Shown piece after piece: positions 40,999 through 60,759 of a DNA stretch of 64,000 bases. The notes under the pieces are model-generated. The model saw nothing but the letters and a program-made list of their open reading frames with translations, had not been told where the DNA came from and searched no databases. Within the stretch, counting starts at the first letter, position 1, and each line of letters opens with the position of its first letter. This DNA comes from Tanypteryx hageni (taxonomy: Eukaryota > Arthropoda > Insecta > Odonata > Petaluridae), in assembly GCA_028673005.1 (NCBI GenBank), contig CM054113.1, positions 40,242,117-40,306,116 on the forward strand. The letters run 5' to 3'. The position numbers and the translations under genes were made by a program.

Positions 40999-43900
40999 TT
41001 TTCGCAACTTTTCCTGGATATCGGAGGGACGTATTCCACCAACTTAATCTTTTCGGCAATTATGAATTTGGAAGGAATTAGGTAAACCGATTTTGACAAA
41101 GGTTTGTATGAAGCAGGCGTGCAATATAAAATAGCAATTTCAAGATGTGTACTGTAGATATGGAAAGCAAGGCTGCCACAATATAACGGATAAAATATTA
41201 TTTTTACAAGTATTTGTGTTTAACTATTCTCATCAATTTGAACCAAATTTAATACTTTTAATATAAACATAACATAACATAATAAATAAGCAAAATGTCG
41301 TATTTCAACCGGGTCGATTAAACAGGGCTACCATGATATCAAGGTTAGAATGTTTCTGTAACTATGAATTTGGAAGGTATTGGCAGAAAGGATTTCAAAG
41401 AAATTTCGTTTGTAGGGCGAGGTGACGAAAAGCACCGCTGTACCACGGAAAAACATATATAACCCCTACTTGTTGTATATTAAAATTGTATTGAAAGGAA
41501 AGAAGGCGGATTAGGGCTTTCCATAACTACTTGTTTAATATAGAAGTTCTCTCAATAGGACATATTTACCTTCAAACTTCAAGAAAATATATTCTTCTCT
41601 TACCAGAAATTTCCTAGAAGGATTGCGGCTGTCGTACTCGCACGTACGCACGCATTATTTGACCATTACCTCTCCCTCTATTTTCCTTTCCTTCTAAAAC
41701 ACCCCTCAATGCCCTAAACGCTGCCTGACTGAGTGCTTACCTCCTCATCTTGGAGACGTCTGCATTTCGGCATGCAAGGTAATTAATTTAATTTTAATTA
41801 ATTTAAATTTATATTATGATCCCCAATAATTCTTCGAAAAATATAACTTAGGGGTGCGCTTCTAATTAATTGAAAATAGTGACGCTATATGTAAGACATT
41901 GGGTGGAGGTAGAAATGAACGACAGATTTTCATTAGGTCAAATGAATGTCGATTATTAGGTGTGATTCGTCAGCATTATGTGAGCATGGAATGAAAAATC
42001 GCAACTCCCTAGTATCAAATATATTAATAAGCATTAAAATGGATTTCATTTATTGTTTTAACAATGGCCTCCCTGAACAAACAAAAAATTACACGAGCCC
42101 GATCGTGTATCTCCTCTGCCCTCAGCAGCACTCGATGTGATGACACGCATTTTATTATCGTGGTTGTGTCTTTCGATATGCGTGGGCGTTAACATTATTC
42201 CCATAGTGTCACCTTTAGCTATCATGAAGTTGCGACCTTGCAATATGTCGGAGTTTCTCCCGCCCACTTTCTTGGATTATTAATCGCCCTACAGGGTTTT
42301 AGGGGTTTCCATTGCATTATCGTAATAGACATTTTATCCCCGGGCGCTAATCATTATATTGCATACGATCCTACAGGCATCATACAAATTCACAAAGTTA
42401 CCCTCCCAATCATTTAATAAAGAACTGACGCTTTGTAAAATCAAAGAACGTTCACACGCTTCTTCCGTATTTTCGCCACTATTATCATCCCTTCCGATGA
42501 AAGCTAGTTCTTTACGAGTGCATTTAACGGATTACGAATATGCATATCCCACGAGAATTTGCGACAAATGGCGATTATCAATTAAAAGGTTTTAAGTCAT
42601 AATTTTTAAAATGGTGGAGTATCTGAATCTCTCCGAGTGGTGGACACCTATCGCATTGAACTGCTTTCGCTTGCGTCCGATGCCCACCGAACACCCCGGC
42701 TGGACGTCAATGCTGCACTCATTTTTTCGTATTCCAATTGGACCAGGAGGGCTTCCCAGTAACGTATGACTTAGCGGCACGTGTAACCTGCCCTTAACAG
42801 ACCCACCGTGGCCGAATCCTTCCCTCCCAGCTGTTACCTTTTCCTCCGAAATTACTTTTTTCCCACCCGATGTTCTTGTTTATTCTATTTGTCGCTCGTT
42901 GGAAAATAATCACATAGCTGAAAAAGAATGCATAAACTTAACTCCTTATTACTGGCCAGGATGATGAAACTGGGCAATAGTTGTATTCCGATAGACAACT
43001 AAGCCCACAGTTTTCGGTACGTATAGAAAATATCCCATTCCTATAGACTTTCGACACGGAAATTCCACAGTATTTGTCGTTTGGCAGGTGAACGTGAGAT
43101 TTTTAAACCTTGCTTTAAATTAAAACGTATAGCATTATCGATTAATAATGAAATTTGGAGAATATTCAGCTGAGTTAAACGGAATTCTAATTCAGATCGT
43201 CGCATTTTGGATGAAATGGACTTCACGTAAATATTAGCCTCGTTCGGAAGTTTAATAATCTCGCTATGTAGGGAATCAGTTCATTATACCTCAAAGTTCC
43301 TCCAGATTTGAAAATGCCCAAAGATTTTATGAAGCTAAAGCAAATCTTACAAATAAATAACTGATGTTATGTAATATTTCATTACGATTGTGATAAGAAA
43401 ACGATTTAGATTGTTATTTCGGCACATCATAGCAATAGCTCAGATTAATATGGTTCATTCCTAAAAATAAATTTGCGATCCATCACATAGACGATGATTC
43501 TTGATTCAAGTAAATGCTGGCAGTTATCGAAGATTCAGGAGTAGTCCCTCTTACTAACGTTAATAATGGTTCCATTTTATGAAGTTGTTAAATAATCCAT
43601 GCAAGATTAACACTCTTTTGAAGTACGATCTGCTCATTTACGAAGGAAGTTTCATATTCGTGCTACATCTAGCGCTAAATATCTAAAGAATATCTTAAAA
43701 TATACATACAAATTATACAATTAATCAAGAATAAAGTTTTAATTGTAATATAGAGCGCAATAACGATTATCTTTATTAGTGTTTGTAAATACGAAATATC
43801 GACAGTTTCTTCCACGTAAAATAGGTGTCACTTCTGTTTTTAGAAAATATTCATTTTTTTATAATTAATTTTAAAATAAGAAAAAATTAGCGTTTTATTA

Positions 43901-44085
43901 TAGTGCAATAGAAATTATTTTGTATAATTCAGGTACCGTATTTCTCGTAATTAAAAAAATGAATTTAAAATTTTAAATGATCAACTGATGTCGCTATGAG
44001 AAGCGCCATCTTGGCTTTGGTTTTTCATTATGTGGAAATGCGGAATGTCAACTACGGTTGACTTGAATGCTGCTGTGCAGCGCTC

Positions 44086-44733
44086 TACCAGTCTTCATCG
44101 AAAATTTTATCAGCAAAAGGAAGGTTTAGCAATGGGCTCTCCTTTATATCCCCCCTACTGTCAGACATTTTTATGGATGATTTAGAATCAATATAATTTA
44201 ATTCCAATAACCATTCTATAAAACATATCTTTTATTGGTTCAGATACGTCGATGATGTTCTATGCTGTTGGACCGGGAGCCATCGACAATTAAATTCCTA
44301 TCTTATATTTTTAAACTCAATTCACAAAAAATTAAACGTTTTCGACCTAAGCATCACAATTCATAATAATCAGCATCATTTTGAAATATACAGAAAACCA
44401 ACATATACATATCAAGTAATTCCTGCTGATTTCTCCCACCCACCATTATCTCACAAACTTGCAGTTTATCATGCCATGCTACACCGTTCAGTAAACATTC
44501 CCATATCCAGCTCTGATTTTAACAAAGAATTGGAGATCATTAAATATATATCCAACAAGAATGGATATACCAACCAGTTAATTGATAAACTGCTTGATGA
44601 AAAATTTCGCAAATTAGCCACATCCAACATTGCTTCTCTCTCTCTCTCTCTTATTAAATCAAAAGCCCCTAAATGGTGTAAATTACCCACTTATGTGAAG
44701 AATCTGCAAGATATTTCAGAATGGAATCGTTGA
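44086..44733 (+). pseudogene. Reverse transcriptase remnant of a second Penelope-like lineage, U2
   Basis: Counterpart of 16010-16657. Motif B (GLAMGSPL) and YVDD (44245-44256) are kept, as is the open stretch to 44733 with IYRKPTYT and NGYTNQLIDKLL. It carries the same upstream frameshift and stop as U1, so it decayed before the array formed. Confidence 0.85.
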
Positions 44734-45572
44734 AACGCAACGTCGTCTAACTCCAAAAGACGCACTTTCAGACTTAGAAAATTATCTCCCGCACACTATT
44801 TTTCTTTTAATCCTTATACCCTCGTATTTATAGGATTATTGGTGTAATTAGTTGCTCCAGATTTTTAAAATATATTGTCAACAGAAAAATCAACCTGTCA
44901 AATGTTTCATTGGTTTAATGACTGATACGCGTGCAAATGCAATGATTAGAATTCATAACAATTTCGGCTCCCATCCAAAGTTTCCCAATAGATAATATTC
45001 ATAAAATTCTCTGAAATCCCGCAGAAATTGTTTTTAAAAAACAACCGACCGAAGGTGAAGTGCGTATGAGGAAACCCGTTTGTGAAAAAGAGGACCGAAA
45101 GGAAGCTCTGAGAATCTCTGAACTTGGATGGTTGGCGACCGAAAGTAAAACGTTATTTTCCCTTGACTCAAAATATCATTTAAGGATTGATTCTCTGTTC
45201 CACAAAGAATCTTTTCGCGACAAGATTTTTAGCAATATAAAGGGGGGTGATATAGGTAGACAATATGTACTTCGTCGGCTATATTGGTGGAAGTGCATTG
45301 TTGCACGCCTTGACGACCGTGTACATTAAAATTCCTTAGCAACGCCGAGTTGAATGTCTACGTGAGTTTCGTGTTTTCAGGATGCGAATTTTATTGAATT
45401 TTGCGCGCCAGTTAACTACTCTGGCTACGTACTGCAGGGGAAAACCTCCAGATGGACAAGTAAGTTTCTTTCTGTTGATAATCACGTATAAATAAATGGA
45501 AATATGATATAAATAAATGGGTGTTCTAAGTGCAATGTTCAATCATTGGGTTCTATAATTGGGACCAACTGC

Positions 45573-45830
45573 TCGGAAAGCGTGATAAAATCAGTTCTTT
45601 ATTATTCTAAGTTAGTTAATTTAGCGTAGCTATCCCGTTTGATCGTTAGCAAACATAGCGAAGTCAGGTTAATGATCAGGGCTGGAAAAATTCAAGATGA
45701 CATGTCGCCATAAGATCCATCTTGGCGCTATTTTTTGCAATGTATTGTGAACTCTGTATAAATATTATGCCGGTTGCAAGTGTAATAAGGTTAAAGAAGA
45801 TAGTATCTTTCGTACCATAACGTAAATAAT
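45573..45830 (+). repeat. Diverged direct repeat, copy 1, U2
   Basis: Counterpart of 17497-17754. Confidence 0.78.
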
Positions 45831-45956
45831 ATTAATAGTAATATATTTTGACAGTATTGTGCTGGTTGGCTTTCTCTCCCTGTTTTTGTACTTACATATC
45901 GCCTTAATAGGGTAACTTAGCTCACTTATCGTTATTTTGAAACCACCTATTCCTAC

Positions 45957-46213
45957 CGGAAAGTGTGATAAAATCAGTTATTTATTATTCTAAGTTATAT
46001 AAGTTTGCGTAGCTATCCCGTTTGATCGTTAGCAAACAGAACGAAGTCAGCTCAATGATCAGGGCTGTAAAAATTCAGGATGCCATGTTGCCATAAAACC
46101 TATCTTGGCGCAATGTTTTCCAATTTTATTGAGATCTCTACATAAAAATTATGTCGGCTGGCATGTGTAAGGTTAAAGAAGAGAGTATCTTACGTATAAT
46201 AGTGTAAATAATA
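45957..46213 (+). repeat. Diverged direct repeat, copy 2, U2
   Basis: Counterpart of 17880-18136. Confidence 0.78.
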
Positions 46214-47238
46214 TCCCCAAACTTTTTACTAGGCTCCAGAACTTAGTTGTTTTGAGTTATACTTCCCCCTAATCCTCGTAGGTAATAATAGCCCTTGCAA
46301 GTGAGTGATTAAAGCTGTATCGTCGCCAGATTTTTTGCGGCGCAGAGTTCCGATCTAGTTGCGAGACTCTTCCAACTCCATCTTGTCCGCTAGGTGAATT
46401 GCAGGGTAACTTGTAGATGTAGATAGGCCGTGTGCTGTTTACCGCTAACTCTCGTAAATAGAAAACGAACTGAGTGCTCTTCATTCAGCCGCCAATTCTC
46501 TTGCCTTAGCAATGAAAGTGACGTCACGCCAGGGGAAGACGCTTCAGTGTCCAGCCTTAAAAAATAAATGACTTCGTTTTGGTTTCCCCCCGGAGAAGAT
46601 GAGGCAGTTGAGAGGCTTTGACCAATTTGTTCTTGTAAATAGCCGGTCCAGGGTGTTTTTATCCTAAATGAATGGCTTAAAAATGTATATTTTGACCAGA
46701 TACCGTGCGCTCGATGATATTAATATTTCGTTAAATATATCTATGAATTTAATTTGCGGAAAGCCATGGTAGAATTTGATTTTTAACGTATTACTATTAG
46801 AATGTGATGAATATAGAAATTTTTTGAGCAAGCGTTATTTCTCGCGGCATATAAATTAGGCACATTCAAGAATATATTCCGCTTTATTCATCCATGAATG
46901 GTCTAAAAACGTTCCATCGATTTTCGTAATTTTTTGACGAAAACGTTTTAACATTTAACTATATAGATGCTGTCTGCGAGAGACCGCCTAAATTATAGTG
47001 TTAAATTACCTCCTAGTTTATATTTTACAAACAAAGTGAATATAATTTTTTTATTACTTAACCCATGGCATTATTTAAATTGGAGAACCAAATTGTAGAT
47101 GTAGATATTGAAATTATCATAATAAATTAATAAACAGTGGCGGTCTGGAAGACCGCACCGCAGATACGTGTTCGTAATTTCACCGCAGTAGTTAAATGTT
47201 TAAGATGGTACGGAGGGTGTAATAACGGTCGAAGTACT

Positions 47239-47277
47239 ATGAAGTGTCGTTTCACCCGCTCCACCCTTCCTCTTCAG
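47239..47277 (+). other. Candidate 5' extension of exon 1 with in-frame ATG, U2
   Basis: 13 codons (MKCRFTRS...) are open into exon 1, with the same residues as in U1. It is either a start for a short form or the end of intron sequence before the CTTCAG acceptor. Confidence 0.4.
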
Positions 47278-53745
<6,468 letters not shown>

Positions 53746-53782
53746 TTAGGATGTTTTATTTATTTAAAGAAATTGTGTTTAA

Positions 53783-53797
53783 ATTCATAAGTATTCT
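53783..53797. repeat. Left target-site duplication of spacer composite S3
   Basis: ATTCATAAGTATTCT, repeated at 61815-61829. Confidence 0.75.
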
Positions 53798-53868
53798 ATT
53801 TGACTTGAAAGGCTTTCGCAGCGTTGCTGAATGCTGGTGGAGGGTTACGGGTTTCGCTGCGTTGGCGG
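53798..53868 (-). mobile_element. Inverted PLE head piece, S3
   Basis: Counterpart of 25720-25790; reverse complement of the PLE leader. Confidence 0.8.
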
Positions 53869-54541
53869 CCCCTTCATCCGGCGGAACTTAAAACCGAAAG
53901 AGAAACCTTCGGTGGAACGACCAAAGCCCACAGCCTACGCAAAAATTCCCTTCATCGCCGGGACATCAGAACGCATAGCCAGGGTTCTACGAAAAGAAAA
54001 TATCGTCGTCCGTTTTAACACGCTAAGAAAAGTAAAAGTAGAACTTCCGTCTGCGAAAGATGCACTCGACCCGCTAACATCTGAAGGAGTCTACAGGATT
54101 CCAAGCAGCTGCGGACACGTGTACGTCGGACAAACAGGACGATCCATTCGCTGCCGCTTAGCCGAACATAAACGGGCCATGATGAATAAGAAATGGAGGG
54201 AGTCGGCCATAGCGGAACACTTCACCTCCGGCCCGGGACATAAAATCACGCTCGAGGAAACGCAATTGCTCGCGAAAGAAGGTCGATATTTTCCGAGGTG
54301 AATTCGCGAAGCTATTGAAATCGAAAAACATCCATTCAATTTCAACCGGGACGACGGTTTGCACATCAGCCCAACATGGAAGCGACTCTTCCAACGGAAA
54401 CGTGAAAGGGAAGAAAAATACGTTGGAGCAACCGCCAAAGAGAAAGGGATAGCAACTCGAACGAGCCAATCAGCGATGGACAACGGTTAAACTAGGAAGA
54501 CCGTGCGGATATAAAAGCTGATCCCTACCATCGGATCTCAT
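53869..54541 (+). pseudogene. PLE-A fragment in S3: GIY-YIG end and 3' region
   Basis: This is the best-preserved PLE-A copy. It is open from 53831 to a TGA at 54299 and covers the linker, GVY...VYVGQTGRSIRCRLAEH, and the LLAKEGRYFPR helix. The TGA after FPR is shared by all three PLE-A copies; the KHPFNFNRDDG block follows it. It ends at the LINE target duplication 54533-54541. Confidence 0.87.
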
Positions 54542-54900
54542 CGATCGGCTCATCGAAAACATTGATCGATCGATCAATCGATCATTCGCCGGTTTATGGT
54601 CAGCGACTCAACAATAACGAACTCCTCTAGCTATTCCGTTGCTCTGGCTGGTGTTTGGAAAATCCCCCTGGGGAGGAAGTACTGTAATCCGCTGTGGCCC
54701 AGACCTACCAGGGCCTTCTAAGCGTGACCAGGATCTACTCAGGGGTAAACCGCACGCCTTGCTGCGAGCTGAGCACCTGGGGGAACCTTGCACGGTCACA
54801 CTTTCTCTCTTGCAGCGGGGGGTGGCTAACATAGGTCCACCTTCTCACCCGCACATCGTGTTCTTTTGACTATTCGGACAGGTGGCAGTTGGTAGGCTAG

Positions 54901-56479
54901 AGGGGAAGGGCTTCAGCCCCCTCAACTTTAAACCCGCTCTGCGAAATATCGCTGCTCAGATCACCGCCGGCAAAAAAGGTACAACATAGGACGATTCCTC
55001 TTAGGACGAACGTCGATACATCATTACCCAGTAATATCAAACACATCCTCTTCGGAAAAGATTTTAAGATTGACGCCGGTCCAAACGACCGGAAAATTGA
55101 CTCCCAATATCTGACTTCGAAAGACCGGCTAGTAATTCTTGACAGCACACCAAGCCAAGGGAAACCAACTGACGAAGGCCTTTTCAAGGGCCAAAACAAC
55201 AACGATAACTCCCAACTAGCCCCTATCCAAGAGGATGCTGATACACGAGCTAGAAAGTCCATTGGCTCGGGCACCTTTCAACAGCCAAAGAAGAAGCGGA
55301 AGACAAAATTTAAGCCATACTTTACCGCTGCCGAGACTGTTGCCGTCCAACACTAAACGGTAGAAACCAACAACCGCTACGACCCGCTCCTCAGAGACGC
55401 TAATACAGACGTCACTCCGGGGCCTGCTTCCAGCTCCCCTCCCGCCGAGCCATCCCAGACAAGTCTACCTAAGCCGCCAGCAATTCTATTATATGAATTG
55501 GCAGACTTCCGACAATTTATAACAGCCGTCATGAGTGTCATAAAGGACCACTCTTTTCAAGTGACATCACGTAGGCAATATACCAGGCTACAGCTAACCA
55601 ATATTGAAGACCCAAAAAGTGTGCAGACTATGTTAAGAGAAGAACAAGCACAGTTCTCCACCTGGGGAACCAAAGAGGAAAAAACCCTTAGCTTTACCAT
55701 AAGAGGGCTTTATACAATAATAGAAGAATCTTATCTCAAGGAAATTCTGGAGGACATGAAGGTTCCAGTCTTACGCACTCGTCAGATTCGCCGAGCTTAC
55801 AAATCACCCCTAGGGACATTCGTAGTATCAACCCTCGCCACAGCACAAGGATGGGACCCAAAAGATTTCCTCCGATGGACTTCCATCGGGAATTCTTGAG
55901 TCCACATTCTACGATACCGACATGAAGAACCACAGATGTGCTTCCAATGCAATCGTTTCGGACATTCATCAACGTTCTGCCCAGCGGCACCTCGATGCTA
56001 TAACTGTGGCGGCCTCCACCTGAAGAAAACCTGCCCGAAGAAAAAGGAGGATGGTCCTGCCACATGCCTTCTATAAGACCTGCCCGGTTTACCAACGAGA
56101 TGCAAGGAAATGGTTTGGATCGCTGGAAACCTCTCAGCCCCAGCAGGCACCCCCTTCCTATGTACCGAAACCAGCTCCAAGAGGCAACGCCTGGGGCAGC
56201 AAAAGAAAGAACGCAGCACATCCACACCAAAATTCGGACTTCCCACCACTCCTGCATCCCGCAGCCACAAACGGCGAGACGATACAGGAACCCAACGTCA
56301 CCCTTCGCCACAGACAGATACCACCTCAACCTGAACCAACTACAGATAATCCATCTTTCCTCCCGACAACGGATTCGGCCCTAACCTCCCTCCTTACATC
56401 AGTCCTGCAGAAACAAATCGCGGCCCTTGGACAAGTGCTTGCCCAAATGTCCGGCCAAATACTGACTATGCATGGATAA
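54901..56479 (+). pseudogene. Jockey-type LINE ORF1, S3 copy, broken
   Basis: Same layout as S2, with PKKKRK at 55285-55302, shared TAA at 55354 and shared TGA at 55897. Private changes are an in-frame 12-bp loss near 55234 and a 26-bp loss near 56066 that removes the start of knuckle 3 and shifts the frame. Downstream of that loss the original frame is open to the end at 56479. Confidence 0.77.
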
Positions 56480-56801
56480 GAACACCCAGCTCTCCGGAAT
56501 AGTCCTTATCACCTGGAACTGCAACGGTGGTATAAGAACAAAAACACCTGAACTGCTAGCTTTCCTCCAGGGAAACAACGTCGCAGTAGCTCTTATACAC
56601 GAAACACACCTTAAGCCATCTTGGAAATGGGCGGCACCCGGATTCAAGGTATTTCGAACAGACAGGGAGGGCAGACTAGGAGGAGGAACAGCCATCCTTG
56701 TTAGAGAGGACATTTCAGCATATGAAGTAACGATTCCTCAGAAAAGACATCGGAAGCTACAGCCGCCATTCTTCATACAGCGAGTGGACCTGTCCAATTA
56801 G
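56472..56801 (+). pseudogene. LINE ORF2 start: AP endonuclease N-terminus, S3 copy
   Basis: 109 codons matching the S2 copy apart from two changes (Ala for Thr in NNVAVAL, Ala for Ser in KWAAPG). The frame ends at the same point beyond the internal deletion junction. Confidence 0.82.
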
Positions 56802-57349
56802 CATCCTGCTACCTCCCAGCCCAACCACTGAAAGCTTAACCGCACAGTAGTGGAAAGCTCTCACTGAGGCAAATTCATACAGCTGACGGGATCGCATTTC
56901 ATCTCCTGAAGATGCAGACTGCGATGTATGCGAAACGTCGAGAGCCAGAAATGCCGCCAACGCAGCGAAACCCGAAAACCTCCACCAGCATTCAGCAACG
57001 CTGCGAAAGCCTTCAACTCAAATTGATATCCCTCTACGGGGAGAACATCCAGAGGAATTGAAGGAGATTCGAGCGTCTCCACAAACAGAAGTGAAAGCTT
57101 TTGTCATCACTCGCCTTTTTCAACAAGCCAAGCACTCCTGCGTAAACGCATACGCTCCACGAGTTACGCGCTTCTCCAATGCGCTCATAATCTCTATCAT
57201 CACCACCTAGAGCTAGCCTCCGTTATGCCTCACGAAGACTGACAACAAAGCGACCATATCACCACCACCTCAACCAAAACCCAGTGGTCTTTCAAGGATA
57301 AGCAGAGTAAGAAATTTTAAAATCTCCATAAGAATCAACATCCAGATCC

Positions 57350-58094
57350 GACGCCGAGCCACGACTAGATGATTTACAACCTAACGGACATCAATTTCTC
57401 CGATGCAGCAAAATCAGTCTTAGCGAAATATCTGAACATCGCTATTGCTCCCAACTAAATACCTAATAAAGAAATTGTCTGGGAGTGGAAGCGGCCATCT
57501 GAAATCTGAATTCTGAATTCTGAATCTGAGGTGGCGCGTATTATTCGTAAAGCAAGACCACCATCCTCCAACATCTCAACAGCCGAAAGACAGGCCATCA
57601 AAGTATTGAAAAACAACAAAAGCATCTTGATTTTACAGGCAGATAAGCGAAACGCCACCTTAATCATCTCCTCGGAGGATTACGACGAGAAGATCCGCAA
57701 TCTGCTGGACGATCCAACTTACTCCACACTCAAAGGCGACCCGACGATGAAAACCGAAAGGAAAAACATAGAGCTGATTAAGAAACCCTCTATACATATA
57801 AAAACCAAAGTAACCTACCTTCGTCATCATCCAGGCCTACACGACTATATGTGTTACCAAAAATACACAAGAACGACGTTCCTCTGAGACACATCGTCCG
57901 CGCCATCAGCTCCCCAACATATCGGGCTGTCAAAATACTTCGCACGCAGCTTACAGACGTACGTAGGCGGAACGGAATCGCACGTGAAGAATTCAGCACA
58001 TTTTTTAGAAAGGCAAAACGACATGAAAGTATCGGAGAACGATATTCTAGTAAGCTTTGACGTGATCTCACTCTTCACTAAGGTTCCCATAAAG
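57350..58094 (+). repeat. Internal PLE-B duplication, copy 1, S3
   Basis: Counterpart of 29296-30033. Confidence 0.83.
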
Positions 58095-58853
58095 GACACC
58101 GAGCCATGAAAAGACGATTTACATCCTAACGGACGTCAATTTCTCCGATGCAGCAAAATCAGTCTTAGCGAAAGGTCTGAACTTCGCTATCGCTCCCAAC
58201 AAAATACCTAAGGAAGAAATTGTCGTGGGAGTGGAAGCGGCCATCCGAAATCTGAAATCGAACCAAGCAGAAGAAATGCGCCAAGAGGTGGCGCATATTA
58301 TTCGTAAAGCAAGACCGCCAACCTACAACATCTCAACAGCCGAAAGTCAGGCCATCACAGATTTGATAAACAAGAAAAGTATCGTGATTTTATCGTCTGA
58401 TAAGGGAAACGCCACCGTAATCATCTCCAAGGAGGACTACGACGAGAAGATCCGCAATCTGCTGGACAATCCAACTTACTCCACACTAAAAGGCGACCCG
58501 ACGATGAAAACCGAAAGGAAAATCCGAGAGTTGATTTAGAAATCCTCAATACCTATTTAAGACCAACGGAATTTACTGCCGTCATCATCCAGGCCTCCAC
58601 AACTGTTTGGGGTACCAAAAATACACAAGAACGACGTTCCTCTGAGACCCATCGTCAGCGCCATCGGCTCCCCAACACATCGGCTGTCAAAATACTTCGC
58701 ACGCAGCTTACAGACGTACGTAGGCGGAACGGAATCGCACGTGAAGAATTCAGCACATTTCATAGAAAGGCTAAACGACATGAAAGTTTCGGAGAACGAT
58801 ATTCTTGTAAGCTTTGACGTGACCTAACTTTTCACTAAGGTTCCTATAAAGAA
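58095..58853 (+). repeat. Internal PLE-B duplication, copy 2, S3
   Basis: Counterpart of 30034-30792. Confidence 0.83.
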
Positions 58854-59088
58854 CTCCATCAAAATCTTGAAGGAGCTTATACATCATGGACTGCCGGCAG
58901 ACTATCCGTAGTTAACAGAATTCTGCCTCACCAACAACTACTTCCTGTGGAACGGACAGTTTTACGACCAGAAGGAGGGAGCAGATATGGGCTGTCCTCT
59001 CTCCCCCGTCATAGCCAATCTATATATGGAACATTTCGAGTCTAAGTCGCTGGTCCTCAACCTTTATGCTGGCTGCGTTACGTGGATG

Positions 59089-60759
59089 CAGGGGTATGAA
59101 ACTCTTATGGGAGAATAGATTCCCAGCTTTTACACGTAGTTCACCATGCTAAGGTGTCCGCGATAGGCGCTGCAGTCGCAGTCGGCTCTCTCTCTCTCTC
59201 ATTTTCTACCTCTATTTCTCTCTCTCTCTCTCTCTACCGCATCACCACAGCGCCACACGTTCCTTGTGTCTCGTAACGGAACAGCGGCCATTTTTCTTGA
59301 AAAAAGTTGGCCATTGCTTATTGAGAGGTTGTCAGTTACTCTGATTTTGTCAAGTAGATATATAGTAGATATGCATTCATCACTGTTTAAGAAAACGTGA
59401 CATAATGATTTTGTTCTGATGTCCAATCAACAGGTAAATCTTAAATATATCATATATTTTTGAAAAAAAGATTAACGAAATAGTTCTAAGAATAGTTATG
59501 TGAATTCGTTTTGTGAGAATGCTTTTATATTTTCTTAACAGAAACCTCCAATGGATATATCTTCTAGGAAGGAAGTAAAGAAATTTCTCTCTTTTGTTGG
59601 TGTACGAGAAGCATTTTGAGAGGAAATATTTCTCATTTTCAGGTGTTAAGCCTCGCTTACTTCACCTAGCTGTGTCGTCCATTGCCCTGGCCGTGAATAT
59701 GGTTCGTGTCAGTTCACAAAATAAGCAGTAATTTTAGATTGAGCAACTGAAATTTCTGTATAAAACTTCTCGCGGTTATCAGTAGATTATAGTGAGTTTT
59801 ATAAGTTAAACTGCAACAGAGACGCCAGAGGATAGAATTGTGCCTGTAATAGAATGAAATAAGTGTACCATAGCGATGTCTCATTGTTTTAATTTGAAAT
59901 ATTTTGAATTTACAGAAATTGTTAACTTGAATATTTTTTGTTTCTCATTATGCATTTGTTTATAATCCTAGACATAATTCTTCTTTGTTTCAAAACATTT
60001 AGAAATATGTATATATTTTTCGATCGAGAAATTGAAATCTCTATATCAAAAGTTTTCCTTATTATATGATGAATACATATAGATCTTAAATGGTCTAACT
60101 GTAACTGCTGTGAACACGTAAACGTCAGCAAATACAACTGTGCTTGGAATAAATTATAGATAAAGTGCACATTTTCTAGTGCAATGTGATGTGTTTAATT
60201 TTACAAATGGTAATGTGATCATCATAGAAACATTGTTTATGGGCCGTAAGCGCATTTGCCTTATTTTACATTTATTGCAACATTTGAAGCATGCCCATTG
60301 CCTCCTGCATCAATTTCATTAGGTTTAGCATGTTTAATGATTGACATTCTTAGAAATTCATTTTCGCTCTTTTTACAGGTGCAACAGAAAGAGAATGTGT
60401 TCCAGGGCCGAAGAAATCACTTTACAAATAGATTTTTGCTTGATCCACAAATTCATTCATGACGTGAAAGTTTGACGTTTTTCGTCGTCCACGTGAATTT
60501 CCTTTAAATACGTTTCATGCATAAAAGGTATTAACGTTATAAAATTCTGTTACAATAATTCATTTTTATATCTTGATTGTATAATATTTATGTAAAAATA
60601 CCTCACTGTTATGTAATTTGATAATGACTTTGTACTCTCGTAATGTGTGATATATGGTAATAAGTTCTATTTCTTATATGCAATTTTTTCATTTAAGTCC
60701 ATTTAATCTGTTAAATTTCTGTTAAGTTTCCGGTCTTTCCGTAGGGGTACTAGTCTTTG
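59089..60759. mobile_element. hAT-like non-autonomous DNA element, S3 copy (1,671 bp)
   Basis: It starts CAGGGGTATGAAACTC, with flanks CGTGGATG (59081-59088) and CGTGAATG (60760-60767). Confidence 0.62.
59184..59235. repeat. CT microsatellite inside the hAT-like element, S3
   Basis: Two (CT)n runs with lengths different from S1 and S2. Confidence 0.85.

Larger units (their letters stand above)
39583..44085. other. U2 non-coding stretch with short direct repeats
   Basis: Counterpart of 11521-16009; no gene was recognised. It carries the 60-bp repeat pair at 40261 and 40938. Confidence 0.55.
44734..47238. other. U2 non-coding stretch upstream of the carrier exons
   Basis: Counterpart of 16658-19161. 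It carries the 260-bp direct repeat pair and a CRE-like TGACGTCA near 46520; no gene was recognised. Confidence 0.5.
54542..56888 (+). mobile_element. Internally deleted Jockey-type LINE in S3 (2,347 bp)
   Basis: Same insertion as S1 and S2; flanks GGATCTCAT (54533-54541) and GGATCGCAT (56889-56897). It is 39 bp shorter than the others because of a 26-bp, a 12-bp and a 1-bp loss. Confidence 0.84.
56889..59088 (+). pseudogene. PLE-B left part in S3: leader, N-terminal region and reverse transcriptase up to YVD
   Basis: Counterpart of 28842-31026, including the tandem duplication (57350-58094 and 58095-58853), motif A, motif B (GADMGCPLSPVIANLYME near 58978) and the break in YVDD at 59088. Extra stops are present (for example DVT followed by TAA near 58825). 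The hammerhead-like stem is damaged here (GTATGC for GTCTGC). Confidence 0.85.
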